NCBI GenBank assembly: GCA_002387205.1
Contig: DGLA01000011.1
Location: 53,490-86,282, forward strand
Direction of reading: 5' to 3'
Length of the DNA stretch: 32,793 nt
From: Stutzerimonas stutzeri
Lineage (GTDB): Bacteria > Pseudomonadota > Gammaproteobacteria > Pseudomonadales > Pseudomonadaceae
Shown here: positions 7,558 through 15,208 of the stretch, one piece after another
How positions within the stretch are numbered: position 1 is the first letter of the stretch
How the letters are laid out: each line of letters starts with the position of its first letter
Notes under the pieces: generated by a model
The model's input: only the letters and a program-made list of their open reading frames with translations
What the model was told of the DNA's origin: nothing
Databases searched by the model: none
Translations under genes and position numbers: made by a program

Positions 7558-8885
7558 ATGAAACGGGTCCGGCAAGCTCTTGTAGCCCTGCTCCTCGGGG
7601 TCGCACTGCTCTGGTTGTTGGCGAACGATTTCTCGACCGGGAACTACTCCCGTTTCTGGCCGCTACGTACGGACATGGTTCACTTGAGCGGTCTCCTTGC
7701 GGTCGCCACGATGAGCGCAGCGGTCTATCTGGCCATCCGACCGCACTGGCTGGAGCGCCTGTTCGATGGGCTGGACAAGACCTACCGTCTGCACAAGTGG
7801 CTGGGGATTGCTGCCCTGACCCTGTCGACGGTTCATTGGGGCTGGGCCCAGGTCCCGAAGTGGCTGGTAGGGTTCGGTTGGCTGGAGCGCCCGGCCCGGA
7901 GAGGGGCGGGACAGACCGAGGAAGGGTTGCTCGGCTGGCTGCACGAACAGCGCGGGTTCGCCGAAACGATCGGCGAGTGGGCGTTCTACCTGGCCGCGGC
8001 GCTGATCGTTCTGGCCCTGATCAAACGCTTTCCTTACCGATGGTTTTTCACGACCCACCGCTGGCTGGCTCCCGTCTATCTGGTGCTGGTAGCGCATAGC
8101 CTCTTGCTGATGCCACCTGCCTATTGGCTTTCGCCGCTCGGCGCGGTGATGGCTGCCCTGCTGCTCGCGGGCACGCTGGCCGCCGGCGTTTCACTGCTGC
8201 GCCAGGTCGGGCGCAAGCGCCAGGTCGCCGGTCGTATCGTCAACTTGGCCTACCACACCGACAACCGTGTGCTCAGCGTCGATAACTTGACGGAGCCTGG
8301 CCAGGACACGAGCCGGGGCAGTTTGCCTTCGTCACTTTCGACCAGAAGCAAGGGCCGCACCCATTCAGCCTGTCCAGTGCCTGGCTGGGCGACGGCAAAC
8401 TGTCGTTCTCCATCAAGGGGCTTGGTGATTACACCCGCGCCTTGCCCCATTCTCTGCAGACCGGTGATGCGGTTACGGTCGAAGGCCCTTACGGCTGCTT
8501 CGATTTCCACGGACACAAGCCAGGCCAGCTCTGGATAGCCGGAGGCATCGGCATTGCGCCGTTCATTGCGCAGCTGCAGGCGCTGGCCGAAACCGGCAGG
8601 GGCAACGACATCACCCTGTATTACTGCACCAGTGCACCGGACCAGGGCTTTATCGAACGTATCAGGCAGCTGGCAGAGCGCGCCCGGATAAGGCTGCAGA
8701 TCATGATCGCCAGCGAGCAAGGGCTGCTGACGCCCGAGCGCCTGCGCCAGCAGGTGCCTGACTGGGCGCAGCGTGACGTCTGGTTCTGCGGCCCCGCCAG
8801 CTTTGGCGATGAGCTGAGGCGCGACCTGACGCGCCACGGCCTGCGGCCCAGCGATTTCCATCAGGAATTGTTCAACTTGCGCTAG
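7558..8885 (+). pseudogene. Frameshifted ferric-reductase-like membrane oxidoreductase
   Basis: Frame one (7558-8538) encodes a membrane domain of the ferric reductase/NOX type. Its two His pairs, His79/His93 and His167/His180, each spaced by 13 residues, are suited to two haems. After VLSVD the similarity jumps to another frame near 8286-8300. That frame reads GHEPGQFAFVTF, HPFSLSS, GPYGCFDF, then GGIGIAPFIAQL and WFCGPASFGDEL, and ends at 8885. These are the FAD-binding and NAD(P)H-binding parts of the same protein, about 440 residues if joined. The junction fits loss of one base (for example a C in GATAACCTTGAC) or a sequencing error. The upstream GGAGG and intact remainder suggest recent damage, or none. 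The intact protein would move electrons from NAD(P)H across the inner membrane. Confidence 0.85.
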
Positions 8886-8951
8886 CGCACGGTTGCCACG
8901 GGGTCGCCAGAGCACAATGGCGACCCACCCGACGAGCAAGGATGCTCTCTT

Positions 8952-10622
8952 ATGTCACGCATGCATGCGATTTGGCTGTGCCTGGTACCGAGCCTGGTCA
9001 TGGCGGATTGCCCGGACTGGTCAAACGACCGAGCCATGGCGGAAAGCAGTGCGCTGCAGCGCCAGCTGGCCGAATGGAACGATGCCTATCACCGCCGTGG
9101 AATCGCGCTGGTGGACGACGAGGTCTATGACCAGGCCAACCGACGCCTGCAGCTCTGGCACGATTGCTTCGCGCAAATCCCATCAGCGCCTCCGGCACCC
9201 CTGGTTACGGCTGCTGGCCCGTTGCCGCATCCCATTGTCCAGACCGGGCTGGCCAAGCTAGCCGACGAGGCGGCGGCTGGCGCCTGGATCAGGGCTCGCA
9301 GCGATCTGTGGGTCCAGCCAAAAGTCGACGGCGTCGCCGTGACCCTGCAGTACGAGGAGGGTCGTCTGATCCGCGCAGTCAGCCGCGGAGACGGGACACA
9401 CGGACAGGACTGGACCCTTAGAGCCCTCGAAATTCCTGCCATTCCCAACGAGATACCAGCGCCCGGCGAAGTCATCCTGCAGGGCGAGCTGTACTGGAGG
9501 CTGGACAATCACGTTCAGGCAAGCGCGGGCAGTGCCGGCGCGCGCGGTCGTGTCGCCGGGGCGATGGCGAGGCAAATGCTGGACGACTCCATCGCCTCGC
9601 GAATCGGCCTGTTTGTCTGGGACTGGCCCAACGGACCGGCAGCCATGCAGGCTCGCCTCGATGGACTCGTTGCAATGGGGTTCGCACAGAGCGCAGCCCT
9701 GACGCTACCCATCGCGACCGCCGAGCAAGCCCGGCACTGGCGGGACCACTGGTTTCACCACTCGCTTCCGTTCGCCAGCGATGGCGTCGTGCTACGCCAA
9801 GGCGAGCGACCAGACGCCAGCCGCTGGCAAGCCCAGCCCCCAGAATGGGCAGTCGCCTGGAAATATCCCCTGCGCACCGCGGTGGCCAGGGTTCTCGACG
9901 TGAAGTTCACCATCGGCCGCAGCGGCAAGATCACCCCAGTGTTGCAGCTGGAGCCTATACAGCTCGATGACCGTCGCGTCAGTCGCGTCAGCCTGGGTTC
10001 CGTAACGCGCTGGAGGAAGGAGGATATTCGGCCGGGCGACCATGTGGCCATCGCCCTGGCCGGGCTGACCATCCCCCGCTTCAACGGAGTTGCCTGGCGG
10101 GCGCAGCAGCGCCAGCAGGTCGAGATGCCCGCCGCCGGCCGCTACCACCCTCTGAGCTGCTGGCAAGCCAGCCCCGGCTGCGAACAGCAATTCGTCGCAC
10201 GCCTCGTCTGGCTCAGTGGCAAAAAGGCCCTGAACCTGCCGCAGCTCGGTCCCGGTGCATGGACGATGCTGGTGGAATCCGGACTGGTCAAGCATCTCCT
10301 CGACTGGCTGCACCTCGATGAGCACCGTCTACGGCAGGTTCCAGGCATCGGCGACGCCAGCGCCAGCAACCTGGCCGCCAGTTTCAGGCTGGCCCGTGAA
10401 CGACCTTTTCGCCTGTGGCTGCACGCCCTGGGCATGCCGCCGAGCGGAGACGCCAATCTGGTCGACAACTGGGACATTCTGGCGGCAACGACGCTGGCGC
10501 AATGGCAAGCAAAGCCCGGCGTTGGCTCGAAACGAGCCCTGCAACTACAGGCCTTCTTCACCGCGCCGGAAGTGCTCGGGCTTCGCCAGCAATTGAACGA
10601 GATCGGGATTGCCGGCTTCTGA
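8952..10622 (+). CDS. ligB: NAD+-dependent DNA ligase LigB
   Basis: A 556-residue short-form NAD+ ligase, close to E. coli LigB (560). The adenylation motif KVDG places the nucleotide-accepting lysine at Lys124, followed by SRGDGTHGQDWT and a downstream motif VAWKYP. An OB-fold region and helix-hairpin-helix repeats (RQVPGIGDASASNLAASF; KPGVGSKRAL) follow. The zinc finger and BRCT domain of LigA are missing, as expected. The N-terminus looks like a signal peptide (MSRMHAIWLCLVPSLVMADC), with Cys20 and Cys72 flanking the helical start; E. coli LigB has a similar beginning. An AAGGA site lies upstream. LigB joins nicks and is thought accessory to LigA. A small DUF1090 gene follows on the same strand. 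Confidence 0.93.
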   Translation: MSRMHAIWLCLVPSLVMADCPDWSNDRAMAESSALQRQLAEWNDAYHRRGIALVDDEVYDQANRRLQLWHDCFAQIPSAPPAPLVTAAGPLPHPIVQTGLAKLADEAAAGAWIRARSDLWVQPKVDGVAVTLQYEEGRLIRAVSRGDGTHGQDWTLRALEIPAIPNEIPAPGEVILQGELYWRLDNHVQASAGSAGARGRVAGAMARQMLDDSIASRIGLFVWDWPNGPAAMQARLDGLVAMGFAQSAALTLPIATAEQARHWRDHWFHHSLPFASDGVVLRQGERPDASRWQAQPPEWAVAWKYPLRTAVARVLDVKFTIGRSGKITPVLQLEPIQLDDRRVSRVSLGSVTRWRKEDIRPGDHVAIALAGLTIPRFNGVAWRAQQRQQVEMPAAGRYHPLSCWQASPGCEQQFVARLVWLSGKKALNLPQLGPGAWTMLVESGLVKHLLDWLHLDEHRLRQVPGIGDASASNLAASFRLARERPFRLWLHALGMPPSGDANLVDNWDILAATTLAQWQAKPGVGSKRALQLQAFFTAPEVLGLRQQLNEIGIAGF

Positions 10623-10682
10623 GGGCACTTCGCCGACCGGGTCCAGTCATAGAACCTCGAGAACAAGAAAAAGGGAACTGGC

Positions 10683-11066
10683 ATGCCCAGCCGCCGGACC
10701 GTCCGCCTTTCGTTGCTGCTCAGCCTCTGCTGCGCCCAATCGGCCGTTGGGACGGCGGCCGAGACCGACGCTGCATGCAGCGAAGCGCGCGAGCGCATCA
10801 GCCAACAGATCAAGGAGGCGCGCCTGAAAGGCGATATCAGCCAGCGCGCCCAGCTTGAGACACAGTTGCAAAGCCTGACCGAACGCTGCCGAGGCGTGGT
10901 TGCGCTACAGCCCAATCACGCCGAGATCGAACGCGCCGCGCGCCTGGCTACCGTCCGCGAAGCGCAGTTGCGCGACGCGCTGGGCACCGGCGATCCTCAG
11001 GTAATCGAAGTGAGCAAGCGGCGACTGGATCAGGCTCGCAGGCAACTGGACGACGCCAAACGCTGA
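10683..11066 (+). CDS. Periplasmic DUF1090 family protein (YqjC-like)
   Basis: 127 residues with a signal peptide (MPSRRTVRLSLLLSLCCAQSAVGTAA), then a mostly alpha-helical, strongly charged domain containing CSEARERISQQIKEARLKGD and TERCRGV. The Cys-containing helices and closing AARLATVREAQLRDALGTGD/KRRLDQARRQLDDAKR match the DUF1090 pattern; two mature cysteines could form a disulfide. AAGGGAAC precedes ATG 10683. It lies about 60 bp after ligB and converges on the cytochrome gene. Function is unknown; related YqjC proteins have been linked with stress tolerance only loosely. Confidence 0.8.
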   Translation: MPSRRTVRLSLLLSLCCAQSAVGTAAETDAACSEARERISQQIKEARLKGDISQRAQLETQLQSLTERCRGVVALQPNHAEIERAARLATVREAQLRDALGTGDPQVIEVSKRRLDQARRQLDDAKR

Positions 11067-11090
11067 GTCGCGAAGCGGCGGTCGTGACGG

Positions 11091-11537
11091 TCAGTAATTC
11101 CGAAATTCCTTGTGACAGGCTTCACAGGCATCCTCCACTTGCTGGAACGCCGGTGCGATACCCTCCGCTGTCACGGGTTTCTGCGCGGTAGCAGTGACCA
11201 ACGCCGCGGTCCGTGCCTCGAGTTCCCGCGCCATCTCGTTGAAGCGTGCCTGTTTTTGCCAGACATCGTCGCGGGCCTCGCTCTGAGCTTCCTTGACTTC
11301 CGGGTAATACTGCCAGGGCTGACGCGACAGCTGATCAAGCTGCACCGCCCCAGCGGTGAAGCCTTCGGCATCAAAGGCCAGGCGGCCACGAAGCATGCCA
11401 CCCATGTCCTCCTTGACGTCGAGCATCTGCTGGTAGATAGCCTTGCGCTTGCCAAGCGGTGAGTTGGGATCGATGCGATCACAGCCCAACAGGGCCAGCA
11501 CGGCGATCAGCGACACACTCAACGGCAACAGCTTCAT
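11091..11537 (-). CDS. Lipoprotein cytochrome c' (c-556 type)
   Basis: A 148-residue protein starting at ATG 11537, with a lipobox LLGC giving a lipidated Cys19. The C-terminal haem-binding motif CEACH (Cys138 to His142) stands eight residues from a C-terminal KEFRNY. That arrangement, plus an all-helical body with LDVKEDMGGMLRGRL near the start, is typical of cytochrome c', a four-helix bundle with haem near the C-terminus. These bind NO or CO, or carry electrons. Most family members are soluble periplasmic proteins, so the lipid anchor is a variation. The longer frame from 11597 lacks a ribosome site and would bury the signal sequence. Confidence 0.88.
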   Translation of the reverse strand: MKLLPLSVSLIAVLALLGCDRIDPNSPLGKRKAIYQQMLDVKEDMGGMLRGRLAFDAEGFTAGAVQLDQLSRQPWQYYPEVKEAQSEARDDVWQKQARFNEMARELEARTAALVTATAQKPVTAEGIAPAFQQVEDACEACHKEFRNY

Positions 11538-11608
11538 GGGTAACCACTCGTAATCACAACGGTCGGTGATTATCACCGCTGCAGGCCGTTTAACCAAACC
11601 TCAACGGG

Positions 11609-12043
11609 TCATTGCGACCATTCACCGCCTCCGCTTTCGCAATCGATCTTGGCCTGCGCGTGGTCGGACGCCTTATAGATATAGGTGACGATACGAGCCT
11701 GCTCAGGCACGGTCGTGGGCACCGGCGTTGCGTTGGCCTGACTGCCCGTAGCGCGTTCGTTGGCAAGCGTCGCCGGCGTCAGCGCGGCGGTGCAGATACC
11801 AATATGGCCTGAAGGGCAGCTCTGCAGGATTTCCCGCCGCGAATTCTTGATCGCTTCGTTGTTCTGGCAAACCCAGTCGATCTCGCTGTTTTCCATGCCT
11901 TCATAGCGGAAACACTTTTCGGTCACCACCGGCGGTGGCACTGCGCCGGACGTCTGGGCGCTGACGTAGCAGGAATTGGCGGCAGCAGGGAGGCTGAATA
12001 CCGCGGCGGTGGCAAGCAGAACGGAACGAAGCAAGAGGTTCAT
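11609..12043 (-). CDS. Small secreted cysteine-rich protein, unknown function
   Basis: I do not recognise this 144-residue protein. It has a convincing signal peptide (MNLLLRSVLLATAAVFSLPAAA) and AGGAG 8 nt before ATG 12043, so it is very likely expressed and exported. The mature part has six cysteines, including NSCYVSA, TEKCFRYEG, DWVCQNNE, LQSCP, GICTAAL and KIDCESGGGEW, enough for three disulfides. A Thr/Pro/Ala-rich stretch (about 95-115) may be a linker before a final segment IVTYIYKASDHAQAKIDC. It lies tandem with the cytochrome c' gene, about 70 bp upstream of it. A periplasmic or extracellular role is all that can be inferred. Confidence 0.75.
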   Translation of the reverse strand: MNLLLRSVLLATAAVFSLPAAANSCYVSAQTSGAVPPPVVTEKCFRYEGMENSEIDWVCQNNEAIKNSRREILQSCPSGHIGICTAALTPATLANERATGSQANATPVPTTVPEQARIVTYIYKASDHAQAKIDCESGGGEWSQ

Positions 12044-12075
12044 GTTGGCAGCTCCTGAGGGTCATTCGCCCGGCG

Positions 12076-12124
12076 AGGTTCACCGAACCTTTCTCTTCGA
12101 CCGCCCCGTCACGAACTGAGTTCG
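12076..12124. promoter_or_regulatory. Two short GAAC/GTTC palindromes in a divergent intergenic region
   Basis: AGGTTC-ACC-GAACCT spans 12076-12090 and CGAAC-TGA-GTTCG spans 12112-12124. Both lie in the 191-bp gap between the divergent secreted-protein gene and the antiporter gene. They share a GAAC/GTTC core in opposite orientation and could be regulator sites. No clear promoter boxes were identified with them. Confidence 0.25.
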
Positions 12125-12234
12125 GCATTTCAGCCAGGCTTCGTTTTCGCCGCAGACCTGCGATTGAGCAGGCACCATTTCGGCCTCCGCCGAGTCCACT
12201 CTGCACAGCTATCGAATCCTTCACCGGGGACCCC

Positions 12235-13488
12235 ATGCTCGAACTATCGGCCATTTTCATCAGCCTCACGGCGTTGCTTGCCTATCTCAACTACCGCTTC
12301 ATCGGCTTGCCGCCCACCATCGGCGTGATGGCCACGGCGCTGGTGTTCTCGCTGCTGCTGCATGGATTGACGGTGTTGGGCCTGCCGCTGCTGGAAGAGC
12401 AGATCGAAACCCTGGTCGGCAGGATTGATTTCAATCATCTGCTGATGGATGGGATGTTGTCGTTCCTGCTGTTCGCCGGCGCCCTGCATATCAATCTGGC
12501 GGATCTGCGGGCTCGGCGCTGGGCCATTGGCCTGCTGGCGACCGTTGGCGTGCTGTTTTCCACCGCAGTGATCGGGATTGGCAGCTGGTGGATCCTCGAC
12601 CTGTTTGGATTGCAGCCGCCGCTGATCTATTGCCTGCTGTTCGGCGCGCTGATTTCACCGACCGACCCCATCGCCGTGCTCGGCATCATGCGCTCGGCGG
12701 GCGCGCCAAAAGCTCTGGAAACCACCATCGTCGGTGAATCATTGTTCAATGACGGCGTCGCGGTGGTGGTGTTCACAGTGCTGCTGGGTGTGCTGGCGCG
12801 CGGAGAAGCGCCGGGGGCTGGCGAGGCTGTCTGGTTATTCTTCGAAGAAGCCGGAGGCGGCATCCTGCTCGGCGCCCTGCTCGGCGCACTGACCTTTGCT
12901 CTGCTCAAAAGCATCGACCAATACCAGGTGGAGGTCTTGCTGACCCTGGCGCTGGTTCTTGGCGGTTACACCCTGGCGACCCATCTGCACGTCTCCGGTC
13001 CGATCGCGATGGTGGTCGCCGGCCTGATCATAGGCAACCAGGGGCGCAGACATGCCATGTCCGATCACACCCGGGAGAACCTCGACAACTTCTGGGAACT
13101 GCTCGACGAGATTCTCAACGCTGTGCTTTTTGTGCTGATCGGCATGGAACTTGTGCTGCTGCCCTTCAGTACGCAATACCTGCTGATCGCTCTCTGCGTG
13201 ACCATGCTCATCCTCGGCACCCGCCTGGTCACAGTCGGCCCGGCAGCCTTCGTGCTACGCAAGCTGGGGCGCGCGCTGCCCAACGGGACAGTACGCATTC
13301 TGACCTGGGGCGGGCTGCGTGGCGGAATCTCCGTCGCGCTGGTACTGGCGCTGCCAGCCAGTGAAGAGCGCAATCTGCTGCTCAACATTACCTACCTGAT
13401 CGTGTTGTTCTCGATTCTGGTCCAGGGTTTGACCATAGGGCGTCTGGTCCGCCAGATCTGCACTCGCGACAGTTCAGGCGGGTGCTGA
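12235..13488 (+). CDS. CPA1-family Na+/H+ antiporter (NhaP-type)
   Basis: A 417-residue inner-membrane protein with about 12 hydrophobic segments. Motifs of the CPA1 family are clear: GALISPTDPIAVLGIMRSAG, then GESLFNDGVAVVVF, whose Asn-Asp pair is the ion-binding site region, and RILTWGGLRGGISVALVLALP near the end. These carriers exchange cytoplasmic Na+ (or K+) for protons, for salt and pH homeostasis. It lacks the long cytoplasmic tail of some NhaP2/CvrA relatives. The ATG follows a weak GGGGAC ribosome site. It is transcribed alone; a promoter-bearing gap separates it from ahcY. Confidence 0.92.
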   Translation: MLELSAIFISLTALLAYLNYRFIGLPPTIGVMATALVFSLLLHGLTVLGLPLLEEQIETLVGRIDFNHLLMDGMLSFLLFAGALHINLADLRARRWAIGLLATVGVLFSTAVIGIGSWWILDLFGLQPPLIYCLLFGALISPTDPIAVLGIMRSAGAPKALETTIVGESLFNDGVAVVVFTVLLGVLARGEAPGAGEAVWLFFEEAGGGILLGALLGALTFALLKSIDQYQVEVLLTLALVLGGYTLATHLHVSGPIAMVVAGLIIGNQGRRHAMSDHTRENLDNFWELLDEILNAVLFVLIGMELVLLPFSTQYLLIALCVTMLILGTRLVTVGPAAFVLRKLGRALPNGTVRILTWGGLRGGISVALVLALPASEERNLLLNITYLIVLFSILVQGLTIGRLVRQICTRDSSGGC

Positions 13489-13508
13489 CGGAGGACGCTG
13501 CGCCGGGC

Positions 13509-13537
13509 TTGGGATTGCGCGCGGTCACGGCTATAAT
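13509..13537 (+). promoter_or_regulatory. Sigma70 promoter of ahcY
   Basis: TTGGGA (13509-13514) and a consensus TATAAT (13532-13537) are 17 nt apart. Transcription would begin near 13544, giving a leader of about 150 nt that contains the whole SAH riboswitch. Confidence 0.75.
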
Positions 13538-13580
13538 CGCCGGGCTTCACACCGCCGACACCGTTCGGCCGTGCCCGCCA

Positions 13581-13639
13581 CCTGTCCGAGGGGCGCTGCA
13601 GCAGGCTTACCATTCAGGGGTCTGTCAGGCTCGGACAGG
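13581..13639 (+). promoter_or_regulatory. S-adenosylhomocysteine (SAH) riboswitch
   Basis: The conserved core GAGGGGCGCTGCAGC near 13588-13602 and CAGGCTCGG near 13626-13634 match the SAH riboswitch consensus. P1 is a perfect 10-bp helix, CCTGTCCGAG (13581-13590) with CTCGGACAGG (13630-13639). The location, directly upstream of the gene that hydrolyses SAH, is the canonical one. The known class turns expression on when SAH accumulates; here that is inferred from the family. Confidence 0.92.
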
Positions 13640-13665
13640 GCGTTAACCATACGCACCAACGGCGC

Positions 13666-13686
13666 CCATTCGCACAAAACGAATGG
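13666..13686 (+). promoter_or_regulatory. Hairpin touching the ahcY Shine-Dalgarno
   Basis: CCATTCG (13666-13672) and CGAATGG (13680-13686) form a 7-bp stem with a 7-nt A-rich loop. The last two G residues belong to the ahcY ribosome site GGAG (13685-13688). It is the likely translational expression platform of the riboswitch; direction of control is inferred. Confidence 0.5.
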
Positions 13687-13697
13687 AGAACTCTTCA

Positions 13698-15107
13698 ATG
13701 AGCGCTGTCATGACGCCTGCAGGTTTCAACGATTTCAAGGTCGCCGACATTTCATTGGCCGATTGGGGCCGCCGCGAGATCATCATCGCCGAATCGGAAA
13801 TGCCTGCCCTGATGGGCCTGCGCCACAAATACGCTGGTGAGCAGCCGCTGAAAGGCGCAAAGATCCTCGGCTGCATCCACATGACCATCCAGACCGCCGT
13901 CCTGATCGAGACGCTAACCGCCCTTGGCGCCGAAGTCCGCTGGTCCAGCTGCAACATCTTCTCCACTCAGGACCAGGCCGCCGCCGCCATCGCCGCCGCG
14001 GGCATCCCGGTGTTCGCCTGGAAAGGCGAGACCGAAGAAGAGTACGAGTGGTGCATCGAGCAGACCATCCTCAAGGACGGCCAGCCGTGGGACGCCAACA
14101 TGATCCTCGACGACGGCGGCGACCTGACCCAGATCCTGCATGACAAGTACCCGCAGGTACTGGAGCGTGTTCACGGCGTCACCGAAGAAACCACCACCGG
14201 TGTGCACCGCCTGCAAGACATGCTCAAGAAAGGCACCCTGAAGATCCCGGCGATCAACGTCAACGACTCGGTCACCAAGAGCAAGAACGACAACAAGTAC
14301 GGCTGCCGTCACAGCCTCAACGACGCCATCAAGCGCGCCACCGACCACCTGCTGTCCGGCAAGCAGGCGCTGGTCATCGGCTACGGCGACGTGGGCAAGG
14401 GCTCGGCCCAGTCGCTGCGCCAGGAAGGCATGATCGTCAAGGTCTCCGAAGTCGACCCGATCTGCGCCATGCAGGCCTGCATGGACGGCTTCGAACTGGT
14501 CTCCCCGTACAAGGACGGCCTCAATGACGGCACCGATGCCAGCATCGACACCGCGCTGCTGGGCAAGATCGACCTGATCGTCACCACCACCGGCAATGCC
14601 AACGTCTGTGACGCCGGCATGCTCAAGGCCCTAAAGAAGCGCGCCCTGGTATGCAACATCGGTCACTTCGACAACGAAATCGACACCGCCTTCATGCGCA
14701 AGAACTGGGCGTGGGAAGAGGTCAAGCCGCAGGTGCACAAGATTCACCGCACCGGCGCTGGCAGCTTCGATGCGCAGAATGACGACTACCTGATCCTGCT
14801 GGCCGAAGGCCGCCTGGTGAACCTGGGCAACGCCACCGGTCACCCGAGCCGAATCATGGACGGCTCATTCGCCAACCAGGTGCTGGCGCAGATCCACCTG
14901 TTCAACGAGAAGTTCGCTGACCTGCCGGTCGCCGAAAAGACCAAGAACGTCACCGTCATGGTGCTGCCGAAGAAGCTCGACGAGGAAGTCGCCGCGGAAA
15001 TGGTCAAGGGCTTCGGTGGTGTCATCACCCGCCTGACACCGACCCAGGCCGAGTACATCGGCGTACAGGTCGAAGGCCCGTTCAAGCCGGATAGCTATCG
15101 GTATTAA
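13698..15107 (+). CDS. ahcY: Adenosylhomocysteinase
   Basis: Hydrolyses SAH to adenosine and homocysteine, relieving product inhibition of methyltransferases. The 469-residue length equals that of Pseudomonas SahH. Visible motifs include NIFSTQDQAAAAI, GETEEEYEWCIEQT, the NAD-binding loop GYGDVGKGSAQSLRQ, GNATGHPSRIMDGSFANQ, and the C-terminal PDSYRY that completes the neighbouring subunit's cofactor site. ATG 13698 is chosen with GGAGAA 7 nt upstream; an in-frame ATG at 13683 overlaps that site. An SAH riboswitch controls the transcript, and metF follows after about 100 bp. Confidence 0.98.
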   Translation: MSAVMTPAGFNDFKVADISLADWGRREIIIAESEMPALMGLRHKYAGEQPLKGAKILGCIHMTIQTAVLIETLTALGAEVRWSSCNIFSTQDQAAAAIAAAGIPVFAWKGETEEEYEWCIEQTILKDGQPWDANMILDDGGDLTQILHDKYPQVLERVHGVTEETTTGVHRLQDMLKKGTLKIPAINVNDSVTKSKNDNKYGCRHSLNDAIKRATDHLLSGKQALVIGYGDVGKGSAQSLRQEGMIVKVSEVDPICAMQACMDGFELVSPYKDGLNDGTDASIDTALLGKIDLIVTTTGNANVCDAGMLKALKKRALVCNIGHFDNEIDTAFMRKNWAWEEVKPQVHKIHRTGAGSFDAQNDDYLILLAEGRLVNLGNATGHPSRIMDGSFANQVLAQIHLFNEKFADLPVAEKTKNVTVMVLPKKLDEEVAAEMVKGFGGVITRLTPTQAEYIGVQVEGPFKPDSYRY

Positions 15108-15109
15108 AT

Positions 15110-15195
15110 AGCTGGAAGCTGGAAGCTGGAAGCTGGAAGCAGTTCGGGAGTTCCCGCTGCCCTGGCTTCAGGCTTCAGGCTTCAAGCTTCAAGCT
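15110..15195. repeat. Inverted heptad-repeat element between ahcY and metF
   Basis: Four tandem copies of a GCTGGAA-type heptad (15110-15140) are mirrored by a 31-nt array of GCTTCAG/GCTTCAA heptads (15165-15195). The arms are imperfect reverse complements, with mismatches at regular 7-nt steps. A short perfect hairpin, CGGGA-GT-TCCCG (15145-15156), lies at the centre, so three nested stems can form. It fills the space just before the metF start, whose ribosome site is weak. It resembles the dispersed AGCTTGAAGC-type repeats of this genus, an impression from memory. Confidence 0.8.
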
Positions 15196-15208
15196 TGGTA
15201 AAAAATAA

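Noticed and set aside
15110..15195. CRISPR-like interpretation of the heptad repeats
   Set aside because: Repeats are 7 nt, contiguous and mirrored, with no spacers and no cas genes.
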